Part shown: one piece after another, positions 21,246 to 28,780 of the stretch
Numbering within the stretch: position 1 is the stretch's first letter
How the letters are laid out: each line of letters begins with the position of its first letter
NCBI RefSeq assembly: GCF_019801015.1
Contig: NZ_JAHVJZ010000003.1
Coordinates: forward strand, 372,001 to 436,000
Length of the DNA stretch: 64,000 nt
Source: Marinobacter nauticus
Lineage (GTDB): Bacteria > Pseudomonadota > Gammaproteobacteria > Enterobacterales > Shewanellaceae
Direction: 5' to 3'
Translations under genes and position numbers: made by a program
Notes under the pieces: model-generated
What the model was told of the DNA's origin: nothing
Databases searched by the model: none
What the model saw: the letters and a program-made list of their open reading frames with translations, nothing else

Positions 21246-21844
21246 GCCTGATGACGCCCCAGCAGCAGCGCCAGCTCTGCGGCGTTGCTGACCCCCATTT
21301 TTTCAAACAGGTTGTGACGGTGGATCTCCACCGTCCGTTGCGCAATAAAGAGTTCGGCGGCAATCACCTTGTTGGCCTTACCCGCCACCACTCTCTCCAT
21401 CAGGTCGCGCTCCCGGGGCGTGAGCGACGCCAACCGCTGCTCAAGATCCGCTTTCTCACGGGCACTGTTTGCGACCTCTTCCGAGCGGGCCAGTCCCTGC
21501 TGAATGATGGCCAGCAATTTGTCTCCATCCACAGGCTTTTCGAGGAAATCCAGCGCGCCGTTTTGCAGCGCCTGCACCGCCTTGGGCACCGTGGCATTGC
21601 CCGTCAGAAACACCTGACACAACGGACTGCCGAGACGGTTTAACGCCGCCTGAAGTTCCAGACCGTCCATCACCGGCATCTTGATGTCGATGATCGCAAC
21701 GCCGGTGGCCGCCGGGTCCAGTTCAGACAAAAACTCCTGTCCGGAAGCAAAGCACTGGGCCTGATAGCCACAGCCTTCCAGCATCCAGCTCAGGGCTTCA
21801 CGCACATCCGCTTCATCATCGATGACGTAAATCGCGTCCTTCAT
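21236..21844 (-). CDS. TtrR/FixJ-like response regulator
   Basis: 202 residues. Receiver domain with the acidic pocket D-D-E (9-11), phosphoacceptor Asp53 in I-D-I-K-M-P and Lys in E-K-P near 103. A C-terminal LuxR/GerE helix-turn-helix carries L-T-P-R-E-R-D-L-M and R-T-V-E-I-H-R-H-N (about 138-185). Start ATG 21844 overlaps the kinase stop in ATGA, so the two are translationally coupled. FixJ-class regulators usually activate promoters for respiratory enzymes. Candidate targets are the promoters carrying the shared motif at 23765, 23967 and 26538. Confidence 0.93.
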   Translation of the reverse strand: MKDAIYVIDDEADVREALSWMLEGCGYQAQCFASGQEFLSELDPAATGVAIIDIKMPVMDGLELQAALNRLGSPLCQVFLTGNATVPKAVQALQNGALDFLEKPVDGDKLLAIIQQGLARSEEVANSAREKADLEQRLASLTPRERDLMERVVAGKANKVIAAELFIAQRTVEIHRHNLFEKMGVSNAAELALLLGRHQAQG

Positions 21845-23637
21845 TGGCGTTCTCCCGGTAGCCATACCTTAATTTCCAATCCCGGCCCGGCATTGCAGGC
21901 GCGGATTTTGCCCTGGTGTTCATCAATAATGCGCTTGCACACCATCATCCCCAGACCCAGGCCATCGGGCTTGCTGCTCTCAAACGGGAAAAACAGTCGG
22001 CCCAGCGCAGCTTCCGACAAGCCACTGCCGTGGTCGCGGATGGTCACGGTCCAGCCGGACGCTTCCGCGTCCAGCCCTATCTCCAGCTGGCGTTGAGCCG
22101 GGCTCAAATGCTCCATGGCATCCAGCCCGTTGCGCAACAGATTGACCAACACCTGCTGGATCAGCACCCCGTCGCCGGGCACCTTCGGGTGAGAATTCGC
22201 AGGTAAGGACAGCTGCGGATAGCAGTCGAACCGTCGAAAATCCGGTGCCATCATCTCCAAAGTTTCTTCGATTAACGGGATCAAAGGCACGGTGTCTGTT
22301 GCCATCGGACGGGCGCAGAAGCTTTTCAGCCGCTGAATGATGCCCTGGGCTTTTTCGGTCTGTCGGTTGATGCGGTCCAGTCCCTCTTTCAACGCTTCCG
22401 GCTCCGCCCCGCTATCCAGCCGATAACCACATCCCTGAGCCAGGTAACGAATGCTGGCCAGTGGCTGATTCAGTTCATGGGCGATGCCGGCGGCCATCTC
22501 ACCGGTCAGCAAGATGCGTTGCGCCTTGTAAAACGCCCGCTCCTGTTCGGTCAGCCGGCGCTGAGTCTGTTCATGTTGCTGCATCTCCTGACGCAGCTCC
22601 TGAGTGCGCCGGGCCACCAGGGCACGAACACGCAGGTGGTGCAGGTATCCGGCTAACAGAATCAACGCCAGCGCCGCTGCGTAGGGCATTGCCTGTCCCG
22701 CAAGGGCCCGCCAGTCGGTTTCAAAAGGCCACAAGCCAATGGACTTCAACAGGGCGTACACCTCCCGGTCATTCACCGGTACCGTCCACTGCTGATAGCG
22801 CCCACTCTGAGCCGCCGGATGCTCCGGTGCAATCTCCAGCAATCGGCGAACCAGATAGGTGGCCACCTGGCTGTCGGCAGTGCTGAGCATGGAGAGGGTG
22901 AAATAGGGGTACAACTCACTGCTGACGCCGCAGGCAAAACCATCCGGGCGCTTATCCAGCGCCACGGTCAAGGCGCCCTCCGGCACCACGCCGTCTTTCA
23001 CCGCGTTCTCTATCAGGCAACTGGGCAGAATGGCGACGTCGGCGCTGCCGTCCAGCAGGCGCTGCAACAGCGCCCGCTGCGGAAAGCCCACAAATTGGAG
23101 GTTGCGGAAAAACGACTCCGGCTGCTCCCCCCGATCCGCCAGCTCCCGCCAGAACGCGTAGTAACCACCGAACGCGTGCTCGGAGGTGGAAACCACCCGC
23201 AATGGCGCCAGCTCGTCGTAGTGACTGACCGCTTCACCGCTTCGCATCACCAACGCCGAGCCAATGGCTTTTTCTGCCGAGTTGGTCCAAAGCGGAGCCG
23301 CCGTCAGCAGCTGGCTGGCCCCGAACTTTTCTTTGAATTGCACCGCCTTGACCGAGTTCTGAATCATAAAGTCGAACTCGCCCCGCTCCGCAGCCCGCAT
23401 CATCTCTGACGGCGGCATGGCCCGCAGCACGAACTGGTAATCAGACTGGCTCTGATTGAGATACTCAAGCGTAGGCCGCCAACGCCGGATCACCCGATCC
23501 GGATGATCAAAAGACGCCACCGCTACCGGGACCGTTTCCCGGGCCACGGCGGGACTGGCCAGACACAAAGCCCACAGCGCGGCACTTAAGGCAACGCCGA
23601 ACATCAGCCTGTGAGGAAATACGCTGTGTCTCTGCAA
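21841..23637 (-). CDS. TtrS-like sensor histidine kinase with PhnD-type periplasmic domain
   Basis: 598 residues. Signal peptide to about residue 32 (A-S-P-A-V-A), PhnD/phosphonate-binding-like periplasmic domain (about 35-285, with Cys207 and Cys236), one membrane helix (about 313-333), short coiled coil, HisKA with His387 in A-G-I-A-H-E-L-N-Q-P, and HATPase with N-L-L-R-N-G-L-D-A and D-H-G-S-G-L. This is the architecture of TtrS (tetrathionate) and ThsS (thiosulfate); the ligand here is unknown, and no ttrBCA or phsABC lies nearby. The frame opens at TTG 23664, but TTG 23637 has GGGAG six bases upstream and is preferred. Confidence 0.9.
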   Translation of the reverse strand: MQRHSVFPHRLMFGVALSAALWALCLASPAVARETVPVAVASFDHPDRVIRRWRPTLEYLNQSQSDYQFVLRAMPPSEMMRAAERGEFDFMIQNSVKAVQFKEKFGASQLLTAAPLWTNSAEKAIGSALVMRSGEAVSHYDELAPLRVVSTSEHAFGGYYAFWRELADRGEQPESFFRNLQFVGFPQRALLQRLLDGSADVAILPSCLIENAVKDGVVPEGALTVALDKRPDGFACGVSSELYPYFTLSMLSTADSQVATYLVRRLLEIAPEHPAAQSGRYQQWTVPVNDREVYALLKSIGLWPFETDWRALAGQAMPYAAALALILLAGYLHHLRVRALVARRTQELRQEMQQHEQTQRRLTEQERAFYKAQRILLTGEMAAGIAHELNQPLASIRYLAQGCGYRLDSGAEPEALKEGLDRINRQTEKAQGIIQRLKSFCARPMATDTVPLIPLIEETLEMMAPDFRRFDCYPQLSLPANSHPKVPGDGVLIQQVLVNLLRNGLDAMEHLSPAQRQLEIGLDAEASGWTVTIRDHGSGLSEAALGRLFFPFESSKPDGLGLGMMVCKRIIDEHQGKIRACNAGPGLEIKVWLPGERQ

Positions 23638-23764
23638 TCTGCACTCCCGGTTCAGAAACCCCAATCGCCCAAAGCCGTATTACCGGCACCTCGGACTTCA
23701 CCTACCGCGTATTGTTACCCATTTCGACTTGCATGGACGACGCCAGAGTCACATAAGGCGCAGG

Positions 23765-23781
23765 ATTGCGGAAAACCACTA
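23765..23781 (+). promoter_or_regulatory. Shared motif, copy A
   Basis: ATTGCGGAAAACCACTA, identical over 17 bases to the reverse complement of copy C (26545-26561). It lies between the divergent sensor kinase and porin genes. Confidence 0.6.
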
Positions 23782-23966
23782 GTCCACTTTGCCGTGGTTT
23801 ATGGCACCGGCGCGCCTGAAAACGTCACTTTTCAGACAAACGTGACCGCAACCACAAAGCCCAGGGCAGCGAGAGCACCGTCACCAAACCCGGCGTCGCG
23901 AATGACCACTTCTTCCATAGGGATTGTTACTTCCCTGTGACGCTCCTCACTGGTCACCGGGGCCTT

Positions 23967-23986
23967 CGGAAAACCACTATATCGGG
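23967..23986 (+). promoter_or_regulatory. Shared motif, copy B
   Basis: CGGAAAACCACTATATCGGG, identical over 20 bases to the reverse complement of copy C (26538-26557). It lies 143 bases before the porin start. Confidence 0.65.
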
Positions 23987-24129
23987 TTCAAACCGCCCTC
24001 GGTTGTAATCCACCCGTCGATAACGCCCCACCGGGGCAACCACCACTCGGCGGGTGCCATAGAGCGCAGCGCACTGCCCGGCACCCAGATGGCAACAGGG
24101 CCAGAGAGCCCGAAACACTGGGATAACCG

Positions 24130-25167
24130 ATGAACACAATCAAACGCTCCACGCTTGCTGCGGCCTGCACCGCCGCACTGTTTTTCACTGCCAATGCTCA
24201 GGCCGACATGCCGACCTTCTACGGCACCCTGGACTACTCCCTGACCTACTCCTCTGCGGGTACCGGTAACCAGCAGCGGGGTCAGGACGGCTGGCTGCTG
24301 GAAAACAACATGACCCGCCTGGGGATCCGCGGCACCGAAGCGATCAACGACAGCACCTCGTTCTTCTACCGGGCCGAAGTGGGCTTCAACGCCGACGACA
24401 GCGGTGACACCTTCACCTCCCGTCCCACTTACATTGGTCTGAAACACGATGTCGCCGGTGCCATTGCGTTTGGTCGCATCGACCCGGTGCTGAAGATGGT
24501 CAAGGGTGGCGTTGATATCTTCGGCCTGACCAACATGTCCATGAACCGGATGTTTGCCGGTAACAAGCGCCACGGCGACTCCATTGAGTACCAGTCCGCC
24601 AAGTGGAACAACATCCACCTGGGCGCCAGCGTCATCCTGAAGGACGACGCCAACAGCCCCTATGACAGCAACTACCAGGTCGCGCTGACCTACGGCGACA
24701 AGCAGTTCTCCAACAGCAACCTGTATCTGGCGGCGGCTTACGGCGATGGCATTGAGGGAATCGAAGCGATCCGCGGTGTGGCTCAGTACAAGCTGGATAA
24801 CCTGAAACTGGGTGTCATCGTTCAGAGCACCACGGCTCTGGAAGGGTTTGAGAAAGACGGCACCCACTACGAATCCCGTGATGGTTTTGGTTACATCGTC
24901 AACGCGGTCTACCAGATCAACAACTGGAAGCTGAAAGCGCAGTTTGCCCAGGACGACTCCGGTACCGGCCGTGTGGCCAATGAAGTGTATAAGGCCGGGG
25001 CCTTTATGGGTGATGACGCGCCGGAAGTGACCCAGTGGGCACTGGGTGCGGAATACAAAATGACCCGCCAACTGACCATGCACACTGAGCTCGGCCAGTA
25101 CACCATGGACCACTACAGCGACTTTGAAGATGACATCGTCAGCGTCGGTCTGAAGTACCAATTCTGA
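24130..25167 (+). CDS. Gram-negative porin
   Basis: 345 residues. Signal peptide ends at A-N-A-Q-A-D; the mature chain begins P-T-F-Y-G-T-L-D-Y-S. Alternating amphipathic strands run throughout and the chain ends in L-K-Y-Q-F with terminal Phe, the BAM recognition signature of 16-stranded trimeric porins. General diffusion or anion/substrate-specific outer-membrane channel. ATG 24130 has only a weak ribosome site. The 492-base upstream interval with two motif copies suggests strong regulation. Flanked by the TtrS-like kinase and apbE, so it may admit the substrate or ligand of this block. Confidence 0.93.
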   Translation: MNTIKRSTLAAACTAALFFTANAQADMPTFYGTLDYSLTYSSAGTGNQQRGQDGWLLENNMTRLGIRGTEAINDSTSFFYRAEVGFNADDSGDTFTSRPTYIGLKHDVAGAIAFGRIDPVLKMVKGGVDIFGLTNMSMNRMFAGNKRHGDSIEYQSAKWNNIHLGASVILKDDANSPYDSNYQVALTYGDKQFSNSNLYLAAAYGDGIEGIEAIRGVAQYKLDNLKLGVIVQSTTALEGFEKDGTHYESRDGFGYIVNAVYQINNWKLKAQFAQDDSGTGRVANEVYKAGAFMGDDAPEVTQWALGAEYKMTRQLTMHTELGQYTMDHYSDFEDDIVSVGLKYQF

Positions 25168-25178
25168 TACTCCGGTCG

Positions 25179-25213
25179 CAAAAAAGCCCCGATGTTCATC
25201 GGGGCTTTTTATC
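25179..25213 (+). terminator. Terminator after porin gene
   Basis: AAAAAAGCCCCGATG-TTC-ATCGGGGCTTTTT hairpin directly after the porin stop. Confidence 0.9.
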
Positions 25214-25218
25214 ATCAT

Positions 25219-25248
25219 TTAAAAAGGGGCATATCTTGCCCCTTTTCC
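25219..25248 (-). terminator. Terminator after apbE
   Basis: AAAAGGGGC-AAGATAT-GCCCCTTTTT on the minus strand; back to back with the porin terminator, isolating the convergent genes. Confidence 0.85.
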
Positions 25249-25255
25249 TATTTAC

Positions 25256-26431
25256 TCAGTCCAGGTTAATTCGGTAGTTATCGAAACCACTGGTTGAGTC
25301 TTTATTCCCTTCGTCGTCAAGATACCAAACTGCCTCCAGATAAGGGAGTGACTCTGCCATTTTCATCGCCTCATCTTTAGGCATTAAGAACAGGGTGGTG
25401 GACAACACATCGGCATAAATATGTTGATCATTCATCACAACGGAAACGGAAACCCCTTCATCTTTTGGGTAACCGGTATTGGGGTTGATAATGTGATGAT
25501 ATTCTTTGTCACCGACACGGTAATATTTAAGATAATTTCCGCTGGAAACAATCGTCAGATTTTCGCCCGCAATAAATTCATGAAACTGACCGTCCAGTTG
25601 GCGACACTGTGCCGGCTCAAAATCGTGTTTCTTGCAAATGGGGTCTTCAATGGCAGTCACAAACGGACGCCCCTGTGGGTGCCGGCCCCAGTGGCGAATG
25701 TTGCCACCGGCATTGATCACAAAGGAGCGCATGCCTGCGGCCACCAGTTGATCCAGCACTTTTTCCGCCATCCAGCCTTTGGCGATACCCCCGAGATCCA
25801 GGCTCATGCCTTCAGCCAGGGAGACAGTACCAGCCTCCGCATCAAGGTTTATCTTATTGATATCCGTGTATTTTGAAGCTTCCTTTAGCGCCTGCTCAGA
25901 CGGCAGGCTGCAGCCATTATTGGCGGAAGCGGGCTCAGCACAGGCGTTACGTTGACGTCGCCACTCCTGCACAACCGGCCCCACGGCGATGTTGAAGTAA
26001 CCTTTCGAGATTCGATGCCAGTCGATGCCAGCCTGAATCAGCTCGACCAGTTCAGGGTCGATCTTGTGGGTTTGTGTCGGGGCATTATTGATGGAGCGGA
26101 TGTTCACGACCCCGTCATAAGTTTGGTAATCCGAGCCCTGCTGATGCAACCGCTTGATGACATTCAGACTGTCACAAAGTGCGGCTCTGGCATCCCCATC
26201 TCCAGCATCATAAATATTGATGGCGATGGAAGTGCCGAAATACTTCAGTGTTGTCAGGCTGGTGTATTCCTCACCCTCAGAGATAATGCCATCCAGTTGG
26301 CATTGAGCACCGACATTGTTTTGACCTTGCTGTTTCTGAGGTAGCTTATCAGCAATGGCGTCAGCATTGGGTAATGCTGAAAACGCCGGAAGGAATAGCG
26401 CCATGGCGCATACAAGTCGTTTTAATTTCAT
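25256..26431 (-). CDS. apbE: FAD:protein FMN transferase (ApbE)
   Basis: Covalently attaches FMN from FAD to Thr or Ser in the D-x-x-S/T-G-A-T motif of extracytoplasmic flavoproteins. 391 residues with a Sec signal peptide (M-K-L-K-R-L-V-C-A-M ... A-L-P-N-A-D-A), so periplasmic; no lipobox Cys is evident, unlike many ApbE. Family motifs: D-L-G-G-I-A-K-G-W (212-220), N-A-G-G-N (240-244), H-H-I-I-N-P-N-T-G (312-320) and D-V-L-S-T-T (341-346, Mg2+ site). Four extra Cys (C164, C174, C266, C276) are unusual for the family. Start ATG 26431 begins the signal peptide, though the ribosome site is poor; a TTG 63 bases upstream is the alternative. Divergent from the flavolipoprotein, its probable substrate. 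Confidence 0.95.
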   Translation of the reverse strand: MKLKRLVCAMALFLPAFSALPNADAIADKLPQKQQGQNNVGAQCQLDGIISEGEEYTSLTTLKYFGTSIAINIYDAGDGDARAALCDSLNVIKRLHQQGSDYQTYDGVVNIRSINNAPTQTHKIDPELVELIQAGIDWHRISKGYFNIAVGPVVQEWRRQRNACAEPASANNGCSLPSEQALKEASKYTDINKINLDAEAGTVSLAEGMSLDLGGIAKGWMAEKVLDQLVAAGMRSFVINAGGNIRHWGRHPQGRPFVTAIEDPICKKHDFEPAQCRQLDGQFHEFIAGENLTIVSSGNYLKYYRVGDKEYHHIINPNTGYPKDEGVSVSVVMNDQHIYADVLSTTLFLMPKDEAMKMAESLPYLEAVWYLDDEGNKDSTSGFDNYRINLD

Positions 26432-26537
26432 TGGAGGCTTATTTCTTAGGCATGGAAAATTTATTCTAGCACAACAAATGACCATGGATAGCAATTTAAT
26501 ATTTATCGATCCGGATCACAAAAACAAAACGAACCAC

Positions 26538-26561
26538 CCCGATATAGTGGTTTTCCGCAAT
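26538..26561 (-). promoter_or_regulatory. Shared motif, copy C
   Basis: On the minus strand the sequence contains ATTGCGGAAAACCACTA and extends to CGGAAAACCACTATATCGGG. On the plus strand it lies directly upstream of the predicted promoter of the FMN-binding lipoprotein, about 47 bases before the expected transcription start, a position typical for an activator. AACCAC (26532-26537) and GTGGTT (26547-26552) form an inverted repeat. Confidence 0.65.
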
Positions 26562-26588
26562 TGTCGAAAATAACCAATTCCCTATTCT
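26561..26588 (+). promoter_or_regulatory. Predicted promoter of the FMN-binding lipoprotein gene
   Basis: TTGTCG (26561-26566), 16-base spacer, TATTCT (26583-26588). Moderate matches at both hexamers, consistent with an activated promoter. Confidence 0.45.
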
Positions 26589-26619
26589 CACCAATAACAA
26601 ATATTCATCAAAAAGACCT

Positions 26620-27963
26620 ATGGGTGAGATTGTGAACCACTTTAACCGCATCAAGTTGTGTCTGGTGAGCTCCGCCGTGGCTCTGGCCGTTGCCGGCTGT
26701 GCTTCAACCGCTCCTGCTGGCAAGTACGTGGATGGCACCCACGAAGTGTCCGGTAAGGGCAAAAAGAGCGACATCGTACTGACCGTTGTCGTGGAAGAGG
26801 GCAAGATCCAGGAGATCAAAACCAAGTCCCACAACGAGACTGAGTCCCTGTTCCTGAACGCCGAACGCCTGCTGCCCCAAATCGTGGCCAATAACGGACA
26901 CGAAGGGATTGATGCGGTGTCCGGTGCCACCATGTCTTCCAATGGCATCCTGCGTGCCGTCAACGACCTGCCTCGTGCCGATGGCACCAAGCCGGAGTTC
27001 CAGACGGTTGGCGCCAAACAGGGCGATGAAGAGGCGTTCAAGCTGAAGTGGTCCATCCAACCTCAGCTGGGCCTGGTAAAAGGCGACTACTACTACGAAG
27101 AAGCCCGCTTCCGTCAGGGCCATATGGGCTCCATGACCGTCGTGCTGGACAGCGCCAACCCGAGTGACGTGATCTTCGCTGAGTTCAACGAAGAGGGTCG
27201 CCCGAACTACTACACCCGCCTGTATCAGGGCGTACCAAAGCGGATGTCCGAGTACAACTTCTCCATGGGTAAGAAGAAGGGTACCGCCTGGGTTCAATCC
27301 TCCCTCACCATGGAGCGACTGATGGTGGAAGAGGACAAGCTGACCTTTGAACCTAACCCGGACTGGGATCCGAAGCTGGCCAACAAGCTGAAAGAGCCGA
27401 ACCGCCTGAAGTACGAGGGTCTGGACATCGTTGCCGGCGCCTCCAACTCCATCCAGCAGTCCATGGTGCCGCTGACCGCGAAAATCCATAACCGCATTCA
27501 GACTGAAGGCACCACGCTGAAGTTCTATCAGCAGGCTGAAAAGCTGTTGGACGAAAAAGGTAAGTGGACCGGCCTGACCGCAATGCTGCGTTTTGTGGTG
27601 GATACCGAAAGCCAGAAGATCGTGGACGTGTACTACGACGAGATCTTTGCCGATGAGAAAGCCCAGATCACCGACGCCTCTCTGAAGAAGTTCTACCGTC
27701 AGTCCAAGTATCAGTCCATCGGTTACGAGGAGCCGGCCCGTATTGGCTTTAACGTGATGTTCGATGCACTGGAAGACCATGTAGTGAGTGGCGGCTCGAT
27801 GTTTGACATCAACGACCTGCCGGCCACCGGTGACACCGGCAGCTACGCCGCAACCGGCTTCACCAAGCTCTCTTCCAGCTGGGCCAACTACCTGAAGCTG
27901 GCAGACGTGCTCTACAAAGAGATGCGCACCGACGGTGTGGTTGCCGAGCACAACCGTTCCTGA
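26620..27963 (+). CDS. FMN-binding-domain lipoprotein, ApbE substrate candidate
   Basis: 447 residues. Lipoprotein signal with V-A-G-C (Cys27). Three tandem FMN-bind-like repeats are seen. The first (about 36-115) has the canonical flavinylation motif D98-A-V-S-G-A-T104-M-S; the second (about 165-285) has D269-I-V-A-G-A-S275-N-S, where Ser replaces Thr; the third (about 315-430) resembles them but ends in D-T-G-S-Y-A-A-T-G-F without the motif. The layout recalls the flavolipoprotein PplA of Listeria extracellular electron transfer, an analogy rather than a demonstrated homology. No membrane helix beyond the signal. Start ATG 26620 is assumed; GTG 26632 with GGTGAG upstream is equally plausible and gives a shorter signal peptide. 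Confidence 0.9.
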   Translation: MGEIVNHFNRIKLCLVSSAVALAVAGCASTAPAGKYVDGTHEVSGKGKKSDIVLTVVVEEGKIQEIKTKSHNETESLFLNAERLLPQIVANNGHEGIDAVSGATMSSNGILRAVNDLPRADGTKPEFQTVGAKQGDEEAFKLKWSIQPQLGLVKGDYYYEEARFRQGHMGSMTVVLDSANPSDVIFAEFNEEGRPNYYTRLYQGVPKRMSEYNFSMGKKKGTAWVQSSLTMERLMVEEDKLTFEPNPDWDPKLANKLKEPNRLKYEGLDIVAGASNSIQQSMVPLTAKIHNRIQTEGTTLKFYQQAEKLLDEKGKWTGLTAMLRFVVDTESQKIVDVYYDEIFADEKAQITDASLKKFYRQSKYQSIGYEEPARIGFNVMFDALEDHVVSGGSMFDINDLPATGDTGSYAATGFTKLSSSWANYLKLADVLYKEMRTDGVVAEHNRS

Positions 27964-27982
27964 TCCCTGCAAATTCAGGAAA

Positions 27983-28012
27983 ACAAAAGCCTCCCCATCG
28001 GGAGGCTTTTTT
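27983..28012 (+). terminator. Terminator after the FMN-binding lipoprotein
   Basis: GCCTCCC-CATC-GGGAGGC followed by T6. Confidence 0.9.
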
Positions 28013-28032
28013 GTTTGGTGCGATCTCGGCAC

Positions 28033-28056
28033 AAAAAAGCCGCCTTGCGGCGGCTT
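28033..28056 (-). terminator. Terminator after grpE
   Basis: GCCGCC-GCAA-GGCGGC followed by T6 on the minus strand. Confidence 0.88.
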
Positions 28057-28072
28057 CTCTTGCTGATAAGGA

Positions 28073-28687
28073 TCAGGCCTGGGTGTCGACCGACGGCGCG
28101 TCAGAGCCGCGGGACACGATCACCATGGCCGGGCGCAGCAGGCGGCCATTGAGGACATAGCCTTTCTGCATCACGGAGATCACGACGTTAGCCGCGAACT
28201 CGTCGCTGGGCAGCATGGAGATCGCCTGGTGCAGTTCCGGATTGAAGGCTTCGCCTACCGGTTGCACCACGTCGATACCAAACTTGGCGACCGCCGCCAG
28301 CATGCTCTTCAGGGTCAGTTCCACCCCTTCCAGCATCGGCTTAATCGCTTCATCTTCCTTATTGGACACTTCCAGCGCACGCTCAAGGCTGTCGATCACC
28401 GGCAGCAGTTCGTTGGCAAACTTCTCCAGCGCAAACTTATGCGCTTTGTCCACGTCCATAGCGGTGCGGCGGCGGATGTTTTCCACCTCTGCGGCAGCGC
28501 GAACCACGCTGTCCTTCTGACCGGCGATGGTGTCCTGAGCCTTGACCAGCTCCGCTTCCAGCTCGGCAATGCGTTCGGCGGCAGCGTCCACGGCCTGAAC
28601 CTGCTCCTCCGCGGATTGCTCTACCGCGTCAGTCTCAGTCGCTTCAATTTCCTCGTTCGGCGCTACTTTTTGCTGCTTGTCAGCCAT
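28073..28687 (-). CDS. grpE: Nucleotide exchange factor GrpE
   Basis: Releases ADP from DnaK. 204 residues. A long N-terminal coiled coil (Glu/Ala-rich, about 30-105, [12 protein letters not shown]) is followed by the C-terminal beta domain with H-Q-A-I-S-M and V-x-x-V-M-Q-K-G-Y. ATG 28687 has GGAG upstream; the frame is open ten codons further without conserved sequence. Divergent from nadK, as in enteric bacteria and Shewanella. Confidence 0.97.
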   Translation of the reverse strand: MADKQQKVAPNEEIEATETDAVEQSAEEQVQAVDAAAERIAELEAELVKAQDTIAGQKDSVVRAAAEVENIRRRTAMDVDKAHKFALEKFANELLPVIDSLERALEVSNKEDEAIKPMLEGVELTLKSMLAAVAKFGIDVVQPVGEAFNPELHQAISMLPSDEFAANVVISVMQKGYVLNGRLLRPAMVIVSRGSDAPSVDTQA

Positions 28688-28733
28688 CTCAACTCCAGGC
28701 AAAACCACTTTATTCAATAAATCACTGAGCCTA

Positions 28734-28761
28734 TTATGGGGACGAACTCCGCCACTTCAAG
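28734..28761 (-). promoter_or_regulatory. Sigma-32-like promoter of grpE
   Basis: Minus strand CTTGAA (28756-28761), 14-base spacer, CCCCATAA (28734-28741); one mismatch to the heat-shock consensus. It overlaps the short leader of the divergent nadK. Confidence 0.7.
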
Positions 28762-28780
28762 GGCCAGCTGCAACATCATC

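Larger units (their letters stand above)
23638..24129. other. 492-base regulatory interval between sensor kinase and porin
   Basis: No convincing gene. It holds two copies of the shared motif (23765-23781 and 23967-23986). Copy A is followed by an inverted partner: AAACCAC (23773-23779) and GTGGTTT (23794-23800), arm centres 21 bases apart. A further inverted repeat GTCACTTTTC/GACAAACGTGAC-like segment lies near 23826-23850. No good sigma-70 promoter for the porin was found, which fits an activator-dependent promoter. Confidence 0.5.

Noticed and set aside
21236-23637. Naming the two-component genes ttrR and ttrS
   Set aside because: The architecture agrees but the ligand and target reductase are not shown; thiosulfate-type and other sensors share it.
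23611-23940. Possible small gene upstream of the porin on the plus strand
   Set aside because: No ribosome site, no conserved features, and it overlaps the kinase start and motif copy A.
28698-28716. AAAACCACTTTATT before grpE as a copy of the shared motif
   Set aside because: Only a nine-base core matches and the flanks differ; its context is a heat-shock gene.
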